Position numbers and translations under genes: made by a program. A stretch of DNA of 56,161 nt. Origin: Pseudocalidococcus azoricus BACA0444 (GTDB taxonomy: Bacteria > Cyanobacteriota > Cyanobacteriia > Thermosynechococcales > Thermosynechococcaceae). Shown here piece after piece: positions 1 through 8,886 of this stretch. How positions within the stretch are numbered: the first letter of the stretch is position 1; every line of letters starts with the position of its first letter. The DNA lies in NCBI RefSeq assembly GCF_031729055.1, contig NZ_JAVMIP010000020.1, forward strand, positions 1 through 56,161. Reading direction: 5' to 3'. The notes under the pieces are model-generated. The model ran no database searches, was not told the DNA's origin, and saw nothing but the letters and a program-made list of their open reading frames with translations.

Positions 1-70
1 GCTTAAGCCAGTCGTCGAGGATGTCGAACCACCCCCGCTCTGCTGGTGCGCGCCCCATTGCAATGGTCAT
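1..70 (-). CDS. psbD: Photosystem II D2 protein, N-terminal fragment (cut by window edge)
   Basis: Reading the minus strand from ATG at 70-68 gives [20 protein letters not shown] followed by WLK. This is the highly conserved N-terminus of cyanobacterial D2, the PSII reaction-centre subunit in the thylakoid membrane that carries QA and half of the P680 chlorophylls. Only about 23 residues lie in the window; the rest runs off the left edge. A GGAGAAG purine run lies about ten bases before the ATG and serves as ribosome binding site. Identification rests on the near-invariant D2 start and is firm despite the short length. psbC usually follows psbD in cyanobacteria but cannot be seen here. Confidence 0.9.
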   Translation of the reverse strand, partial: MTIAMGRAPAERGWFDILDDWLK

Positions 71-108
71 AGATAAAACTTCTCCACAGGAATAGAGAGA
101 TGATGAGT

Positions 109-137
109 TCAATATTCGCCGCCCATACTCTTGTCAA
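109..137 (-). promoter_or_regulatory. Predicted sigma70-type promoter of psbD
   Basis: On the minus strand a perfect -35 TTGACA (137-132) is followed after exactly 17 bases by TATTGA (114-109), a fair -10. It would start transcription near position 102 and give a leader of about 30 nt before psbD. High expression of psbD fits a perfect -35 box. The assignment is from sequence only. Confidence 0.5.
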
Positions 138-175
138 AAATAAGTAAAGAGTTTGGCTAGTTTACGAATCTTCAT
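134..175 (-). CDS. Possible 13-residue small ORF upstream of psbD
   Basis: Minus-strand ATG at 175 has a strong Shine-Dalgarno (AGAGGAGTT directly before it) and encodes MKIRKLAKLFTYF, ending in TGA at 134-136. The stop overlaps the -35 hexamer of the predicted psbD promoter, so it would be made only from transcripts starting further upstream, such as readthrough from the CorC-type gene. The product is short, basic and hydrophobic. It may be chance; the well-placed ribosome site is the only positive evidence. Confidence 0.25.
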   Translation of the reverse strand: MKIRKLAKLFTYF

Positions 176-259
176 AACTCCTCTAATCTAGCAAAGTTTT
201 TTGAGAGGTTCAATTTCTCGGCCATGACGTTGCGGTTCGCGGGCCGGTTGTTAGATTAT

Positions 260-1663
260 CTAGATGTCTATTATTGACTCAGGGGGCCGGGGGTGCTTGA
301 GGATTTGAATTTGATCCAGCCGTGGGCCGTCACAGGAAATCACCGTCAGTTCCAGGTTTTCATAAACCAGTGTCTCGCCAATTTCAGGAACTTTTTGAAA
401 GTGAAAGAACAAAAATCCCCCCAGTGTATGGTATTCGTCAACAATGGGGAAGGCTAACTCCAGTCGCTCATTGACCTCCTCAATGTCAGTTTGAGCCTGC
501 ACCATAAAGGTCTGATTGTCTAGGGCGCGGATGGCGGGAGTTGGGTCTGCTTCACCTTCGTCCGTCCCAATAATTTCGTTAATCATGTCTTTCAATGTCA
601 CCAGGCCGGCTGTCCCCCGTGATTCTGCTTCCCGAATCATCACCATACTGAGGCGATAGCGTTGCATCAAAGGCAGTAAATCCCCTAACTGAGTTCCTTC
701 TGGGACAAACCAAACGGGCCTGATCCAAGGCAAAATGCTATCTGCTGGAGTCAGTTCACCTGTGGCTAAGGCAGCGGCTAAATCCTTAAAAGCCAGAATC
801 CCCCGCACAGAATCCAAAGACTCACGCATGACGGGAAAGTAAGAGTGCCCGGTTTCTGCCACCACTGAGAGGACATCGCCCAAGGTGGCCACATCTGGTA
901 AGGCTTCAATTTGAGTTCGGGGAATCATCACTTCTTCCACAAGAACATCCCCAAAAGCGAAGACATTGGTCAATAATTCCCGTTCATCCTCCTCCAGGCC
1001 ACTGGACTCTTCGGAGCGAATCATAATTTCCAACTCTTCGGGGGTGACTTGGTAAGAAAGTAAAGAATTGGCATCGCCCAGACCAAAGAGATCCAATAAA
1101 CCCTGGGTCGAAGCGGTTAACAACCAGATAATTGGCTTCACCAAACGGGCAATCCACAAACTAGCTGGCCCGAGGGAGCGAGATAATTCCTCGGGAAAAC
1201 GGAGGGCTAGGCCCTTGGGGACTAACTCACCTAGGACAATTTGTAGGTATGCCGTCAAGAAAAATGCCAGTGGAATTGTTAAGGCATGGCTCCAGTTGGG
1301 GTTAGGTAAAAAGGGAACAGCGGCAAACAGATGGCTAACCAAAGGGGCGACAATGACTTCCCCCACCCAACCAAGGCTTAAGCAGGCCAAGGTAATGCCC
1401 AGTTGAGTTGTAGATAACAGCCGATCCAAACGCTGTTGGAGAATTTGAACTTGACGTGCGCCCCGTTGTCCTTCCGCAACTAATTGTTCAACCCGCGTCC
1501 GGCGGACATTGATAATTGAAAACTCTGCTGCTACAAAGAAAGCATTGATCACCAGTAAGAATATGACAAAAAGTAATCGCCACCCCAGGCCGGGTTCAGC
1601 AGTTCCGGGCAACGCCATTACAGAGGGCCAAAACGTCACCATCCCAGTCAGCAACAGCAGCAT
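260..1663 (-). CDS. CNNM/CBS/CorC_HlyC family membrane protein (hemolysin-like)
   Basis: A 467-residue integral membrane protein of the CorC/HlyC family, linked to Mg2+/Co2+ handling in other bacteria. An N-terminal DUF21/CNNM transmembrane domain (about residues 1-200; the segment NAFFVAAEFSIINVRRTRVE is a family signature) is followed by two CBS repeats (about 215-345, e.g. EEVMIPRTQIEALPD and GLVTLKDMINEIIG) and a C-terminal CorC_HlyC domain with YHTLGGFLF. Length is normal for the family. Its ATG overlaps the stop codon of the upstream gene by one base (TAATG), so the two are probably translationally coupled. Substrate is unknown. Confidence 0.85.
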   Translation of the reverse strand: MLLLLTGMVTFWPSVMALPGTAEPGLGWRLLFVIFLLVINAFFVAAEFSIINVRRTRVEQLVAEGQRGARQVQILQQRLDRLLSTTQLGITLACLSLGWVGEVIVAPLVSHLFAAVPFLPNPNWSHALTIPLAFFLTAYLQIVLGELVPKGLALRFPEELSRSLGPASLWIARLVKPIIWLLTASTQGLLDLFGLGDANSLLSYQVTPEELEIMIRSEESSGLEEDERELLTNVFAFGDVLVEEVMIPRTQIEALPDVATLGDVLSVVAETGHSYFPVMRESLDSVRGILAFKDLAAALATGELTPADSILPWIRPVWFVPEGTQLGDLLPLMQRYRLSMVMIREAESRGTAGLVTLKDMINEIIGTDEGEADPTPAIRALDNQTFMVQAQTDIEEVNERLELAFPIVDEYHTLGGFLFFHFQKVPEIGETLVYENLELTVISCDGPRLDQIQILKHPRPPESIIDI

Positions 1664-2376
1664 TAGGGTTCAACAGGAATATCTTTAATGGAAAGCTTAA
1701 TATCTTGGTTGGGAAAGTCTGTCAGGGAAAGATTCAAGGTCTTCACTTCAGCCAAACTGGTTAAGGGAATGTGAATCGTCCCAGAGTATGATTCGCCCTT
1801 CGCTGGAACCTCTGTGGGTAGGCCTTTGGTAATGGCAATCAATGGCGTCCCTTGATCACTCATAATATCCAGATAGGTGTAGATAAATTGCACGTTAACG
1901 GGACTTTGATTACTCAGGGTGACCCCTAAGACCAGATCACCATTCACCTGAGAAACCGAATTGACTGCTAGTTTGACCCCCTCAACCGTCACCACCTTGG
2001 GAAAACCGGCCGCCCCTGGAGCTTCAGCATTTCCAGGAGACTGTGTGGGTGTAGGCGTAACGCTTGCTGTGGGCTGGGCAGGCCTGGGCCTGTTAGTCGT
2101 AATCCCCTCGGCCTGGGTAATAATGTCGGATTCTTTCAGGAAGGTTTGCCTTGGACTTGATGTTTCCGCCTCACTACTCACATCCCCCAAGATGGGGTTA
2201 ACCACAGGCTGAGTTACACCCCGCAGGGACTCCCGACCAAAGAAATAGCCCCCGAGGGTACTTAAACTCCCAGCAATTAACATAATTGCCAAAAGAACGA
2301 GACTAAGCTGGAGCCGCGTACTCTTTTCCGGGTTCATGGTTAAGTTGGGGTAACGGGATGACAAAACAGCACTCAA
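1663..2376 (-). CDS. Hypothetical membrane-anchored protein
   Basis: 237 residues with no family I can name. After a cytoplasmic start there is one transmembrane segment (about residues 25-48, LVLLAIMLIAGSLSTLGGYF), then a low-complexity Ser/Thr/Pro linker (about 70-120), then a beta-rich C-terminal domain (about 125-237) that looks like an extracytoplasmic Ig-like or FxLYD-type module. ATG codons exist at residues 1 and 14 (MNPEKS); the second start would still keep the membrane segment. It lies directly before and overlaps by one base the CorC-type gene, suggesting a two-gene operon. Function is unknown. Confidence 0.7.
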   Translation of the reverse strand: MSAVLSSRYPNLTMNPEKSTRLQLSLVLLAIMLIAGSLSTLGGYFFGRESLRGVTQPVVNPILGDVSSEAETSSPRQTFLKESDIITQAEGITTNRPRPAQPTASVTPTPTQSPGNAEAPGAAGFPKVVTVEGVKLAVNSVSQVNGDLVLGVTLSNQSPVNVQFIYTYLDIMSDQGTPLIAITKGLPTEVPAKGESYSGTIHIPLTSLAEVKTLNLSLTDFPNQDIKLSIKDIPVEP

Positions 2377-2431
2377 ATTGGGACTAAAATAGCTTAATAC
2401 GGCACCATAATACCAATGATCGCCAGAGTTT

Positions 2432-2504
2432 CCAGGGTTGGCCGAGCGGATGAGGCAGCGAACTCATAATTCGCCCTAGGCAGGTTCAACTCCTGCACCC
2501 TGGA
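2432..2504 (+). tRNA. tRNA with CAT anticodon (elongator Met, or Ile-CAU)
   Basis: A 73-nt cloverleaf: acceptor CCAGGGT (2432-2438) with ACCCTGG (2497-2503) and discriminator A; D-arm GCC/GGC; anticodon stem GCGAA/TTCGC (2458-2462, 2470-2474) with loop CTCATAA, anticodon CAT at 2465-2467; T-arm GCAGG TTCAACT CCTGC. No CCA is encoded. The 1:72 pair is a normal C-G and the anticodon stem lacks the three G-C pairs of initiator tRNA, so it is not tRNA-fMet. CAT alone cannot separate elongator Met from lysidine-modified Ile. Confidence 0.88.
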
Positions 2505-2550
2505 CTTTCCACTTACTAAGCATTGGCAGTCATCAGACCCACCATCGGGA

Positions 2551-2643
2551 CTAGATTAATTTGATCAACCGCAGCCCATAGAACAAGGTAATGGCAATGC
2601 CAGCAGCTCCACCAATCCAGAGACCATAAGCAACAACTTCCAT
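2551..2643 (-). CDS. petL: Cytochrome b6f complex small subunit PetL (subunit VI)
   Basis: A 30-residue single-helix protein starting MEVVAYGLWIGGAAG and ending FYGLRLIKLI. The size, the single hydrophobic helix and the basic tail ending in IKLI match cyanobacterial PetL, a peripheral subunit that stabilises the b6f complex in thylakoids. The frame is open upstream to 2757, but the internal ATG at 2643 has an ideal AGGAG eight bases before it and gives the expected length, so I take that start. It lies just downstream of tRNA-Met on the opposite strand. Confidence 0.72.
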   Translation of the reverse strand: MEVVAYGLWIGGAAGIAITLFYGLRLIKLI

Positions 2644-2749
2644 GACCGAGTACTCCTGATTAAAAATTAAAAAGTAAACACATACTTGCTTAGTGATTAA
2701 AAACTTATCATCTTCCGGTTCTTTCGGGATCGGAACAAGGCTTAATCCC

Positions 2750-2989
2750 TCAGGCAAAATCCTCGGCCCCGGCCTGGCGGTGACGGCTTGGCCCCATCAC
2801 AACCTGTTCTAACCTGACTCTATCGAGACCTAAACGGGTAGCACTGTTATCCGCTTCATCACCTTCTCCCTGCACAGAGATCAAGGCTGGCGATACTCGG
2901 ACATTCCTCAGGCCATGGGGCAGCTTCTTGGATAGTCCTTACCGTCCGGGGGACTCAACGATTGGGGTTGTGGTTTTGGTTGGTAACAT
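2750..2989 (-). pseudogene. Possible decayed small ORF with in-frame stop
   Basis: On the minus strand an ATG at 2989 opens MLPTKTTTPIVESPGR, stops at TAA (2941-2939), and the same frame then continues open for about 60 codons (including RNVRVSPALISVQGEG and ATRLGLDRVRLEQVV) to TGA at 2750. The second part reads like a real protein but I recognise no family. It could be a gene broken by one nonsense mutation or a chance open frame. It lies between the phytyltransferase gene and petL and overlaps the region just upstream of petL. Confidence 0.2.
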
Positions 2990-3025
2990 GACGATGATCT
3001 AGTGATCTAGATTGTGTTCCATAAC

Positions 3026-3955
3026 TTAACGCCAATGATTTGTGACAGCTAATACTGGTAAGAAAATGTATTCCCAGAAAAATAGTCTCCAAATAAATTG
3101 ATAAAAACGAGTGATGCTGGTAATGTCGTTTAATTCAACCCGGCGGGCCTGGAGCCAGAGGATGACCAACAGGAGTAGATGGCCACCAACAAACAGGGGC
3201 AAATTAACGCCTAAGTTAACAACCAAACTGGTCAGAATCAATCCTCCATAGGCCAGGGCAAGGACAGCTAAGGTAATCTGGAAAACGGCTTTTGGGCCAA
3301 ACCTAACGGTCAAGGTGGCAATTTGAAACTGGCGATCTCCCTCTAAATCAGGAATATCCTTACATAGGGCAATGGCCACCGTGAACACGACCACAAATCC
3401 AGTTAATGCCCAAACTAGATTGGTTATGGCTAGGGGTTGATTGAGCCGGGCTTGAAAATGCCAAAATAGGCCGAGATTGACGATAATCCCCCGGACTCCC
3501 AAAATACAAAGGGCCGCCCAGAAGGGATAGCGTTTGAGACGAATAGGCGGTAAAGAATAGGCCGTGCCAATCAATAAACTCAGGCTAATTACGCCCAATA
3601 AAATCATCCCCTGCTCAATACCCAGTCCCAAACTAACCAATCCCATACTGATAACAATGATCCAGGCCTGGGGAACTGTAAACTCTCCTGCGGCTAGGGG
3701 TAAATGGGGCTTATTGATTTGGTCAATGGGAATATCTAAAATCTGATTTAGACCGACAATATAAACATTTCCCGCTAAACAAGCCACCCAGGCCCCAATC
3801 GCCATCGGCAGAAAATCCCAGGCCTGGCCTGAATCCATCACCGCCAAGGTGTAAATACTCCAGACACTTAAAGTCGTGCCAATGATTGTATGGGGACGGG
3901 AAAACTGCCAGAAGGAACGGAGCCAATTCGGAACTTTGCGGGAAGGAAAGGTCAT
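3026..3955 (-). CDS. hpt: Homogentisate phytyltransferase (UbiA family)
   Basis: 309 residues, polytopic UbiA prenyltransferase. It transfers the phytyl chain to homogentisate with decarboxylation, the committed step of tocopherol synthesis. Both Asp-rich prenyl-diphosphate motifs are present: N70-Q-I-L-D74-I-P-I-D78 with INKPHLPLAAGEF after it, and KDIPDLEGDRQF near residue 200. The INKPHLPLAAGE segment is typical of the plant/cyanobacterial HPT branch rather than chlorophyll synthase or MenA. It follows cofG on the same strand with a gap of about 50 bp, so the two may be co-transcribed although their pathways differ. Confidence 0.88.
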   Translation of the reverse strand: MTFPSRKVPNWLRSFWQFSRPHTIIGTTLSVWSIYTLAVMDSGQAWDFLPMAIGAWVACLAGNVYIVGLNQILDIPIDQINKPHLPLAAGEFTVPQAWIIVISMGLVSLGLGIEQGMILLGVISLSLLIGTAYSLPPIRLKRYPFWAALCILGVRGIIVNLGLFWHFQARLNQPLAITNLVWALTGFVVVFTVAIALCKDIPDLEGDRQFQIATLTVRFGPKAVFQITLAVLALAYGGLILTSLVVNLGVNLPLFVGGHLLLLVILWLQARRVELNDITSITRFYQFIWRLFFWEYIFLPVLAVTNHWR

Positions 3956-4006
3956 AGGGTAAAGAAGCGGGGAGGGAGAAATGAGGGGAAAACAAAGGCG
4001 ACTGGA

Positions 4007-4996
4007 TTAATGATTGGGGATTAGGGTTATGGCTGCCTCAAAACGGGTTTGCCAGGCCTGGGACTGAGCGCGCAGATGGGGAGGGAGGTACTGCAAATAT
4101 TGGGGATAAACGGGTAAACGGGGGTGTAAATCCCAGCCAGCCTTGGCCAAACGGGTTTTGAGGTCAATCAAATCTGCATGGGGATAGGCCGGATTGACAT
4201 GATCATAGGGGACAAGCCCACCTAAATCCCGCGCCCCGGCCTCCAAACAGGCCAAGAGGAGGTCAAAACTGGGGATTAAATTAGGGGGAATTTGCAGCGT
4301 AATGTCGGGGGGAAGAATCCGGCGGGCCTGGTGAATCAGGGACGGTAACTGATCCAGTTCATAGCCAAGGTTGGGTAAATGTTGGGCGAGGCCGGGGCTA
4401 TAGGGTTGCAAAATCACCTCCTGAATATGGCCCCAACGCTGATGCAGTTCGGCAATAACCTTTAGGGTGTCAATGCGGTCTTTGGCGGTTTCTCCAATCC
4501 CTAATAACAACCCCGTCGTGGAGGGAATCTGGAGTCGGCCGGCCTGGTGGAGATGTTCAATCCGTAAAGTTGGGGCTTTGGTTGGGGCCTGGTGGTGGAC
4601 AGTCCTTAGGAGTTGAGGGGTCACCTGCTCTAACATCAAGCCTTGGGAGACATTTACCGTTTTTAAGTAGGCCATTTCGGTCGCGGTTAAGACTCCGGCA
4701 TTGGTGTGGGGTAAAAAACCCAAGTTCAAGGCTAATTCTCCCAGTTGATAAATACGCTCTAGCCAGGCCCCGCGCTGCGGACTTTGAGGGGCGACTTCTC
4801 CAGCGAGGATCAAAATTTCGCAAATTCCTTGGCCCGCAATGCCCTGCAAGATTTCTTTTGCTTCAGCCACCCTTAACCAGGCCCCGGAGCCAATATCCTC
4901 CCGAAAGTTGCAATAAGTACAGCGATTAAAACATTCATAGGTGGGAACCAGTGTAAAAGCAGGACTATAGGTAATGACGGGCATAAATGGCGGCAA
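4007..4996 (-). CDS. cofG: FO synthase subunit CofG (radical SAM)
   Basis: 329 residues. The radical SAM cluster motif is C22-FNR-C26-TY-C29, followed by NFREDIGSGAW, characteristic of CofG (7,8-didemethyl-8-hydroxy-5-deazariboflavin synthase subunit 1). CofG acts with CofH on the tyrosine/diaminouracil adduct to make FO, which cyanobacteria use as photolyase antenna. The ending GGLVPYDHVNPAYPHADL is also typical. CofH is not in this window. ATG at 4996 gives MPPFMPVITY; a second Met at residue 5 is possible. Confidence 0.9.
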   Translation of the reverse strand: MPPFMPVITYSPAFTLVPTYECFNRCTYCNFREDIGSGAWLRVAEAKEILQGIAGQGICEILILAGEVAPQSPQRGAWLERIYQLGELALNLGFLPHTNAGVLTATEMAYLKTVNVSQGLMLEQVTPQLLRTVHHQAPTKAPTLRIEHLHQAGRLQIPSTTGLLLGIGETAKDRIDTLKVIAELHQRWGHIQEVILQPYSPGLAQHLPNLGYELDQLPSLIHQARRILPPDITLQIPPNLIPSFDLLLACLEAGARDLGGLVPYDHVNPAYPHADLIDLKTRLAKAGWDLHPRLPVYPQYLQYLPPHLRAQSQAWQTRFEAAITLIPNH

Positions 4997-5108
4997 CAGT
5001 GGGGAAGGATAGCTGAATTGACTGGCAGTATAGTTGGATGATAGTGAGTTTACGGATAAATGGGTTTCTCTTGGCCTTTGGGTATGGTGCGGAGTCTAAC
5101 GAGGGTTG

Positions 5109-5675
5109 ATGGTGTTGGATGAGGGATTGCGGTCAGTCGGGCCTGGGGGCGATGCCATTGACCTGGATAATATTAAGACCCAGTTGGATTTGGTCTTGTT
5201 GGCCCTAGAGGCATTGACTGGCCTGGGTTCAGAAGCCATTCTCCAAGCTGCCTCAGAATTAAAACTGGTGGATTTTGTCTCAGATCGGGTGGGCCTGTGG
5301 CGACTCCGGCAATCCAATCCCTTAAGGCGGGGCAGTGGCGGCCGCAAAAAACTGGATATTGAAGAAGCCCGCTCCCTCGTTTTAATCAGTACACATCTGG
5401 CCCGGAATCATCAAACCCAAATTCGCCAGGCCATCGAACATTGGGAAACCCTCGAAAAAGATGCCCGCTCACCCCAACAGGATCCCCTGCTCGGTGATTA
5501 CCTCGATGCCTTTACGGGACTCTATCAAGAGCGGATGAGCCACCAAGGGGTTGTTGGGGAGGATTTATCAGAATTAGCCTTAAGTTTACTGATTGATTTG
5601 CTGTTCTACAGTAGTCCCCAAGGCTCCCGGCGAATGTGGTTAGCCCTTCTAGATCGGACTCAAGCGCAAATTTGA
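5109..5675 (+). CDS. DUF3038 family protein
   Basis: 188 residues from ATG 5109 (a TTG three bases earlier is in frame but less likely). A cyanobacteria-restricted family of unknown function; the N-terminal part DNIKTQLDLVLLALEALTGL and the long helical C-terminal half fit DUF3038. In other cyanobacteria it often precedes a DUF4335 gene; here the next gene is a convergent MFS transporter only 8 bp away, so that partner is absent. It is divergent from cofG with about 110 bp between them. Predicted soluble and mostly helical. Confidence 0.8.
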   Translation: MVLDEGLRSVGPGGDAIDLDNIKTQLDLVLLALEALTGLGSEAILQAASELKLVDFVSDRVGLWRLRQSNPLRRGSGGRKKLDIEEARSLVLISTHLARNHQTQIRQAIEHWETLEKDARSPQQDPLLGDYLDAFTGLYQERMSHQGVVGEDLSELALSLLIDLLFYSSPQGSRRMWLALLDRTQAQI

Positions 5676-5683
5676 GATCAACA

Positions 5684-6943
5684 CTACAGCGGCTTGACGG
5701 AAACGGGGCGTAAACTCAGCAAAGCAAATCCCAAAGCCAAGATCATCAACAATCCCGCTTGCCAGGCCGGTGCCAATTGACTGCCACTAAACACCCACCC
5801 CGCCCAGGCCGGCCCCAAAATTCCTGCTACACTAGCCAACCCCTGACTACTGCCCATCACCTTGCCTTGATCTTGGGCCGAAACCCGATTGGAAATTAAC
5901 CCTCGCAATGAAGGCGACATAATCCCCACCCCAAAGGCTAAGAGGATCACACTGCCAAACACACCAATACTCACCCCCGGTTCCAGGCGCGGAATCCAGG
6001 GCAAAATCATTAACGCCCCGGCCAAACAGATAAACCCCACAATCGTTAAGCGGACTTCGCCAAGCCAGGGAATCAACCGCCTGATTAACCCGGCCTGGAC
6101 AATCGTACTCACAATCCCCACCACCATAAACACCAACCCGGCCTGGGCCACCCCCCAACCAAAGACATTCTTCAAAATCAGGACAAACACGCTGGTAAAC
6201 CCACCAAAAGCAAAGTTAAAAATAAACAGGGACACCATCAACCCAGAAATTTGCGGCACAACCAAGAAGGTTCCCATTTGACGAAACGGGTTCAAGTCCT
6301 GAAGTCGCATTGGAGATCGCTGATCTTTGGGTAACGACTCCGGCAAGGTGAAATAAGCTACAACGACATTAACCAGAGCAATCGCTCCAGCTAAAAAAAT
6401 CGGCAAGCGGGGGTTAATGATCGCCAAGGAGCCACCAATCGCAGGCCCAACAATAAAGCCAATCCCAAAAGCGGCCCCGGTTAAACCAAAATTCTTGGCC
6501 CGATTTTCCGGTTTGGAGCTATCGGCAATATAGGCCTGGGCTGTGGAAACCACTCCCCCGGTGACACCATCAATAATTCGGGAAAGAAAAAATATCCAGG
6601 CCTGGTTGGCTAAGGCAAAGACAAAATAGGATACGGCCGTCCCAAACACACAAAAGAGCAATATAGGTCGCCGCCCCCACTGATCCGACAAGGCCCCCAA
6701 AATCGGAGCTGCCAAAAACTGTGCCGCCGCAAACACCGAGAACAGCAGCGTAATTCCCAAGGCATCCAGGCCAAAGGGTTCAACCAAAAACGGCAAAATT
6801 GGAAAAATTAAACTCTCCCCAATCCGATCAATCACAATCGTGACCAAAATCAGAATCAACGGGGAAATCAGGGGACGTTGGGGCATGGGCAAACTCGCGG
6901 TACTCCCCACATTGTTGAGTATTTTGGCCCAGGCCTGGATCAA
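5684..6943 (-). CDS. MFS transporter, TetA-like drug:H+ antiporter family
   Basis: 419 residues with about 12 predicted transmembrane helices. The loop 2-3 signature GALSDQWGRRPILL (about residues 83-96) and the helix 5 motif around GFIVGPAIGGSL mark the 12-TM drug:proton antiporter branch that includes TetA. ATG at 6943 gives a 19-residue hydrophilic lead; Met20 (MPQRPLISPL) is an equally good start. Convergent with the DUF3038 gene and divergent from the ABC exporter. Substrate cannot be told. The gene is dense in the CAGGCC word, as expected for long-resident DNA. Confidence 0.85.
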   Translation of the reverse strand: MIQAWAKILNNVGSTASLPMPQRPLISPLILILVTIVIDRIGESLIFPILPFLVEPFGLDALGITLLFSVFAAAQFLAAPILGALSDQWGRRPILLFCVFGTAVSYFVFALANQAWIFFLSRIIDGVTGGVVSTAQAYIADSSKPENRAKNFGLTGAAFGIGFIVGPAIGGSLAIINPRLPIFLAGAIALVNVVVAYFTLPESLPKDQRSPMRLQDLNPFRQMGTFLVVPQISGLMVSLFIFNFAFGGFTSVFVLILKNVFGWGVAQAGLVFMVVGIVSTIVQAGLIRRLIPWLGEVRLTIVGFICLAGALMILPWIPRLEPGVSIGVFGSVILLAFGVGIMSPSLRGLISNRVSAQDQGKVMGSSQGLASVAGILGPAWAGWVFSGSQLAPAWQAGLLMILALGFALLSLRPVSVKPL

Positions 6944-7030
6944 TTTTCAGCCCGACCAAGACAGAAATAAACCCCCGCCCGCCACAAGGGTAGATTTGCC
7001 TTTGTTTTAAGGAAAATTTACATTGGGACT

Positions 7031-8872
7031 ATGCAAGCTTCTACGAACGAGCAAAGCTCTCCACCTCCTCTGTCCACCTCCGCCCCCCGGCGTGATAGTG
7101 ATTGGCGACTCTTTTTACGACTGCTCCCCTATGCCCAACCCTATTCTCGGCCCCTAATAATCGCCGGGATCATGCTCATTCCCCTGGCCCTATCTGCGGC
7201 CCTCCAACCGATTATCATTGGCCAGGCCATTTCATTTCTCAAGCAAGAACCGAGCACCTATGATTTTCTCGAAGGCCTGGAACTCACTCAAGGGATTGAT
7301 TTATTAACCCTGCTGCTGTTTTTAACAGTGGTTGTCCGGTTTGGGCTACAAGGGATTCAGGGCTATTGGGTCACCAAAATTGGCCAGCAAATTACGGCTG
7401 ATATTCGCCAAGACCTCTTTCGCCATGTCACCTCCCTCTCGGCCGGATTTTTTGATCGCACCCCCGTCGGCAAGTTAATTACCCGGTTAACCAGTGATGT
7501 GGAAGCCTTGGGAGATGTGTTTGCGACCGGAGCCGTTGGGGTCGTTAGCGATCTCTTTTCAATTCTGGTGGTGGCAATCACGATGATTTGGACGAATCCG
7601 TTGCTGGGGACGATGTTGCTGGGAATGGTGATTCCAATTACGGGGTTGATTATTTACTTTCAAAACCAATACCGCCAGGCCAACTATAAAGCTCGGGAAG
7701 AACTCTCCGCCCTCAACGCCAACCTCCAGGAAAACATTGTTGGGATTGGGGTCGTCCAAATTTTTCGGCGGGAATCATTTAACAGTCAGCTTTTTCAAAC
7801 CGTTAACAAACGCTATGTCAAAGCCGTGGATCACACCATTTTTTATGATTCGGCCGTATCCGCAACCCTAGAATGGATCACCTTTGCGGCAGTGGCGGGG
7901 GTTTTGCTGCTGGGGGGAAAACTAGTCGAGCAACAACAGATTGACTTTGGCGTATTGGCCACCTTTATCCTCTTTTCCCAACGGGTTTTTGATCCGCTCC
8001 GCCAATTGGCGGAAAAATTTACAACCATCCAAGCTGGGTTTACGGCCGTGGAACGGATTACCGATTTGATGAACCAACCCATTGCCATCCGCGACCCGGA
8101 AAAGCCCACCCTTTTGCCCAGGCCAGACACTAGCACTGCCATCGGTGAAGTTAAGTTTTCAGATGTTTGGTTAGCGTATAAAGATGATGAATATGTCCTC
8201 CAGGGCCTGGACTTTAGGATCAAACCCGGGGAAAAAGTCGCGATTGTCGGGCCAACGGGGGCGGGTAAAAGTTCCCTGATCCGGCTGCTCTGTCGTCTTT
8301 ATGAAGCCAGTCGGGGACAAGTTTTAGTGGATGGGGTGGATGTCCGCAACCTGTCCCAAACGGAACTGCGCCGCCATATTGGGGTAATTCTCCAGGATGG
8401 TTTTCTCTTTTCTGGGGATGTCAAAAGCAATATTTCACTCGGGGAAGACTACTCACTGGCGGAAATCCAGGCCGCGGCCCGACAGATGAACGTGGCCAAC
8501 TTTATTGAACAACTCCCCCAAGGCTACAACACAGAATTGCGGGAACGGGGCACGAACTTATCGGCCGGACAAAAACAACTCTTAGCCTTTGCCAGGGTCG
8601 CAATTCGTAATCCCCGTATCTTGGTTTTGGATGAGGCCACCGCCAGTTTAGATGTCGGGACAGAAGCGATGATTCAAACGGCTTTGGAAAAACTCTTGGT
8701 CAACCGCACGGCGATTATCATTGCCCACCGCCTCTCAACGATTCGGTATGTGGATCGGATTCTGGTGCTGAAACGGGGGAGATTGGTGGAAATTGGTTCC
8801 CATGAGGAGCTACTGGCCGCTGGAGGGGTCTATGCCAGCCTTTACCAGTTACAGCAGTTGGGGGTTGCTTAG
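7031..8872 (+). CDS. ABC exporter, fused membrane and ATPase domains (MdlB-like)
   Basis: 613 residues: a type I exporter membrane domain with six helices (about 30-340) and a C-terminal ATPase (about 375-605). Walker A GPTGAGKSS, Q-loop ILQDGFLFSGD, signature LSAGQKQLLAFARV, Walker B ILVLDEATASLD and H-loop IIAHRLSTI are all intact. The signature is LSAGQ rather than LSGGQ, as in the MdlB/SmdB multidrug half-transporter group. No partner half-transporter is adjacent, so a homodimer or an unlinked partner is likely. It ends 14 bp from the convergent cysE. Confidence 0.9.
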   Translation: MQASTNEQSSPPPLSTSAPRRDSDWRLFLRLLPYAQPYSRPLIIAGIMLIPLALSAALQPIIIGQAISFLKQEPSTYDFLEGLELTQGIDLLTLLLFLTVVVRFGLQGIQGYWVTKIGQQITADIRQDLFRHVTSLSAGFFDRTPVGKLITRLTSDVEALGDVFATGAVGVVSDLFSILVVAITMIWTNPLLGTMLLGMVIPITGLIIYFQNQYRQANYKAREELSALNANLQENIVGIGVVQIFRRESFNSQLFQTVNKRYVKAVDHTIFYDSAVSATLEWITFAAVAGVLLLGGKLVEQQQIDFGVLATFILFSQRVFDPLRQLAEKFTTIQAGFTAVERITDLMNQPIAIRDPEKPTLLPRPDTSTAIGEVKFSDVWLAYKDDEYVLQGLDFRIKPGEKVAIVGPTGAGKSSLIRLLCRLYEASRGQVLVDGVDVRNLSQTELRRHIGVILQDGFLFSGDVKSNISLGEDYSLAEIQAAARQMNVANFIEQLPQGYNTELRERGTNLSAGQKQLLAFARVAIRNPRILVLDEATASLDVGTEAMIQTALEKLLVNRTAIIIAHRLSTIRYVDRILVLKRGRLVEIGSHEELLAAGGVYASLYQLQQLGVA

Positions 8873-8886
8873 GGAGCAGTTTTTAT

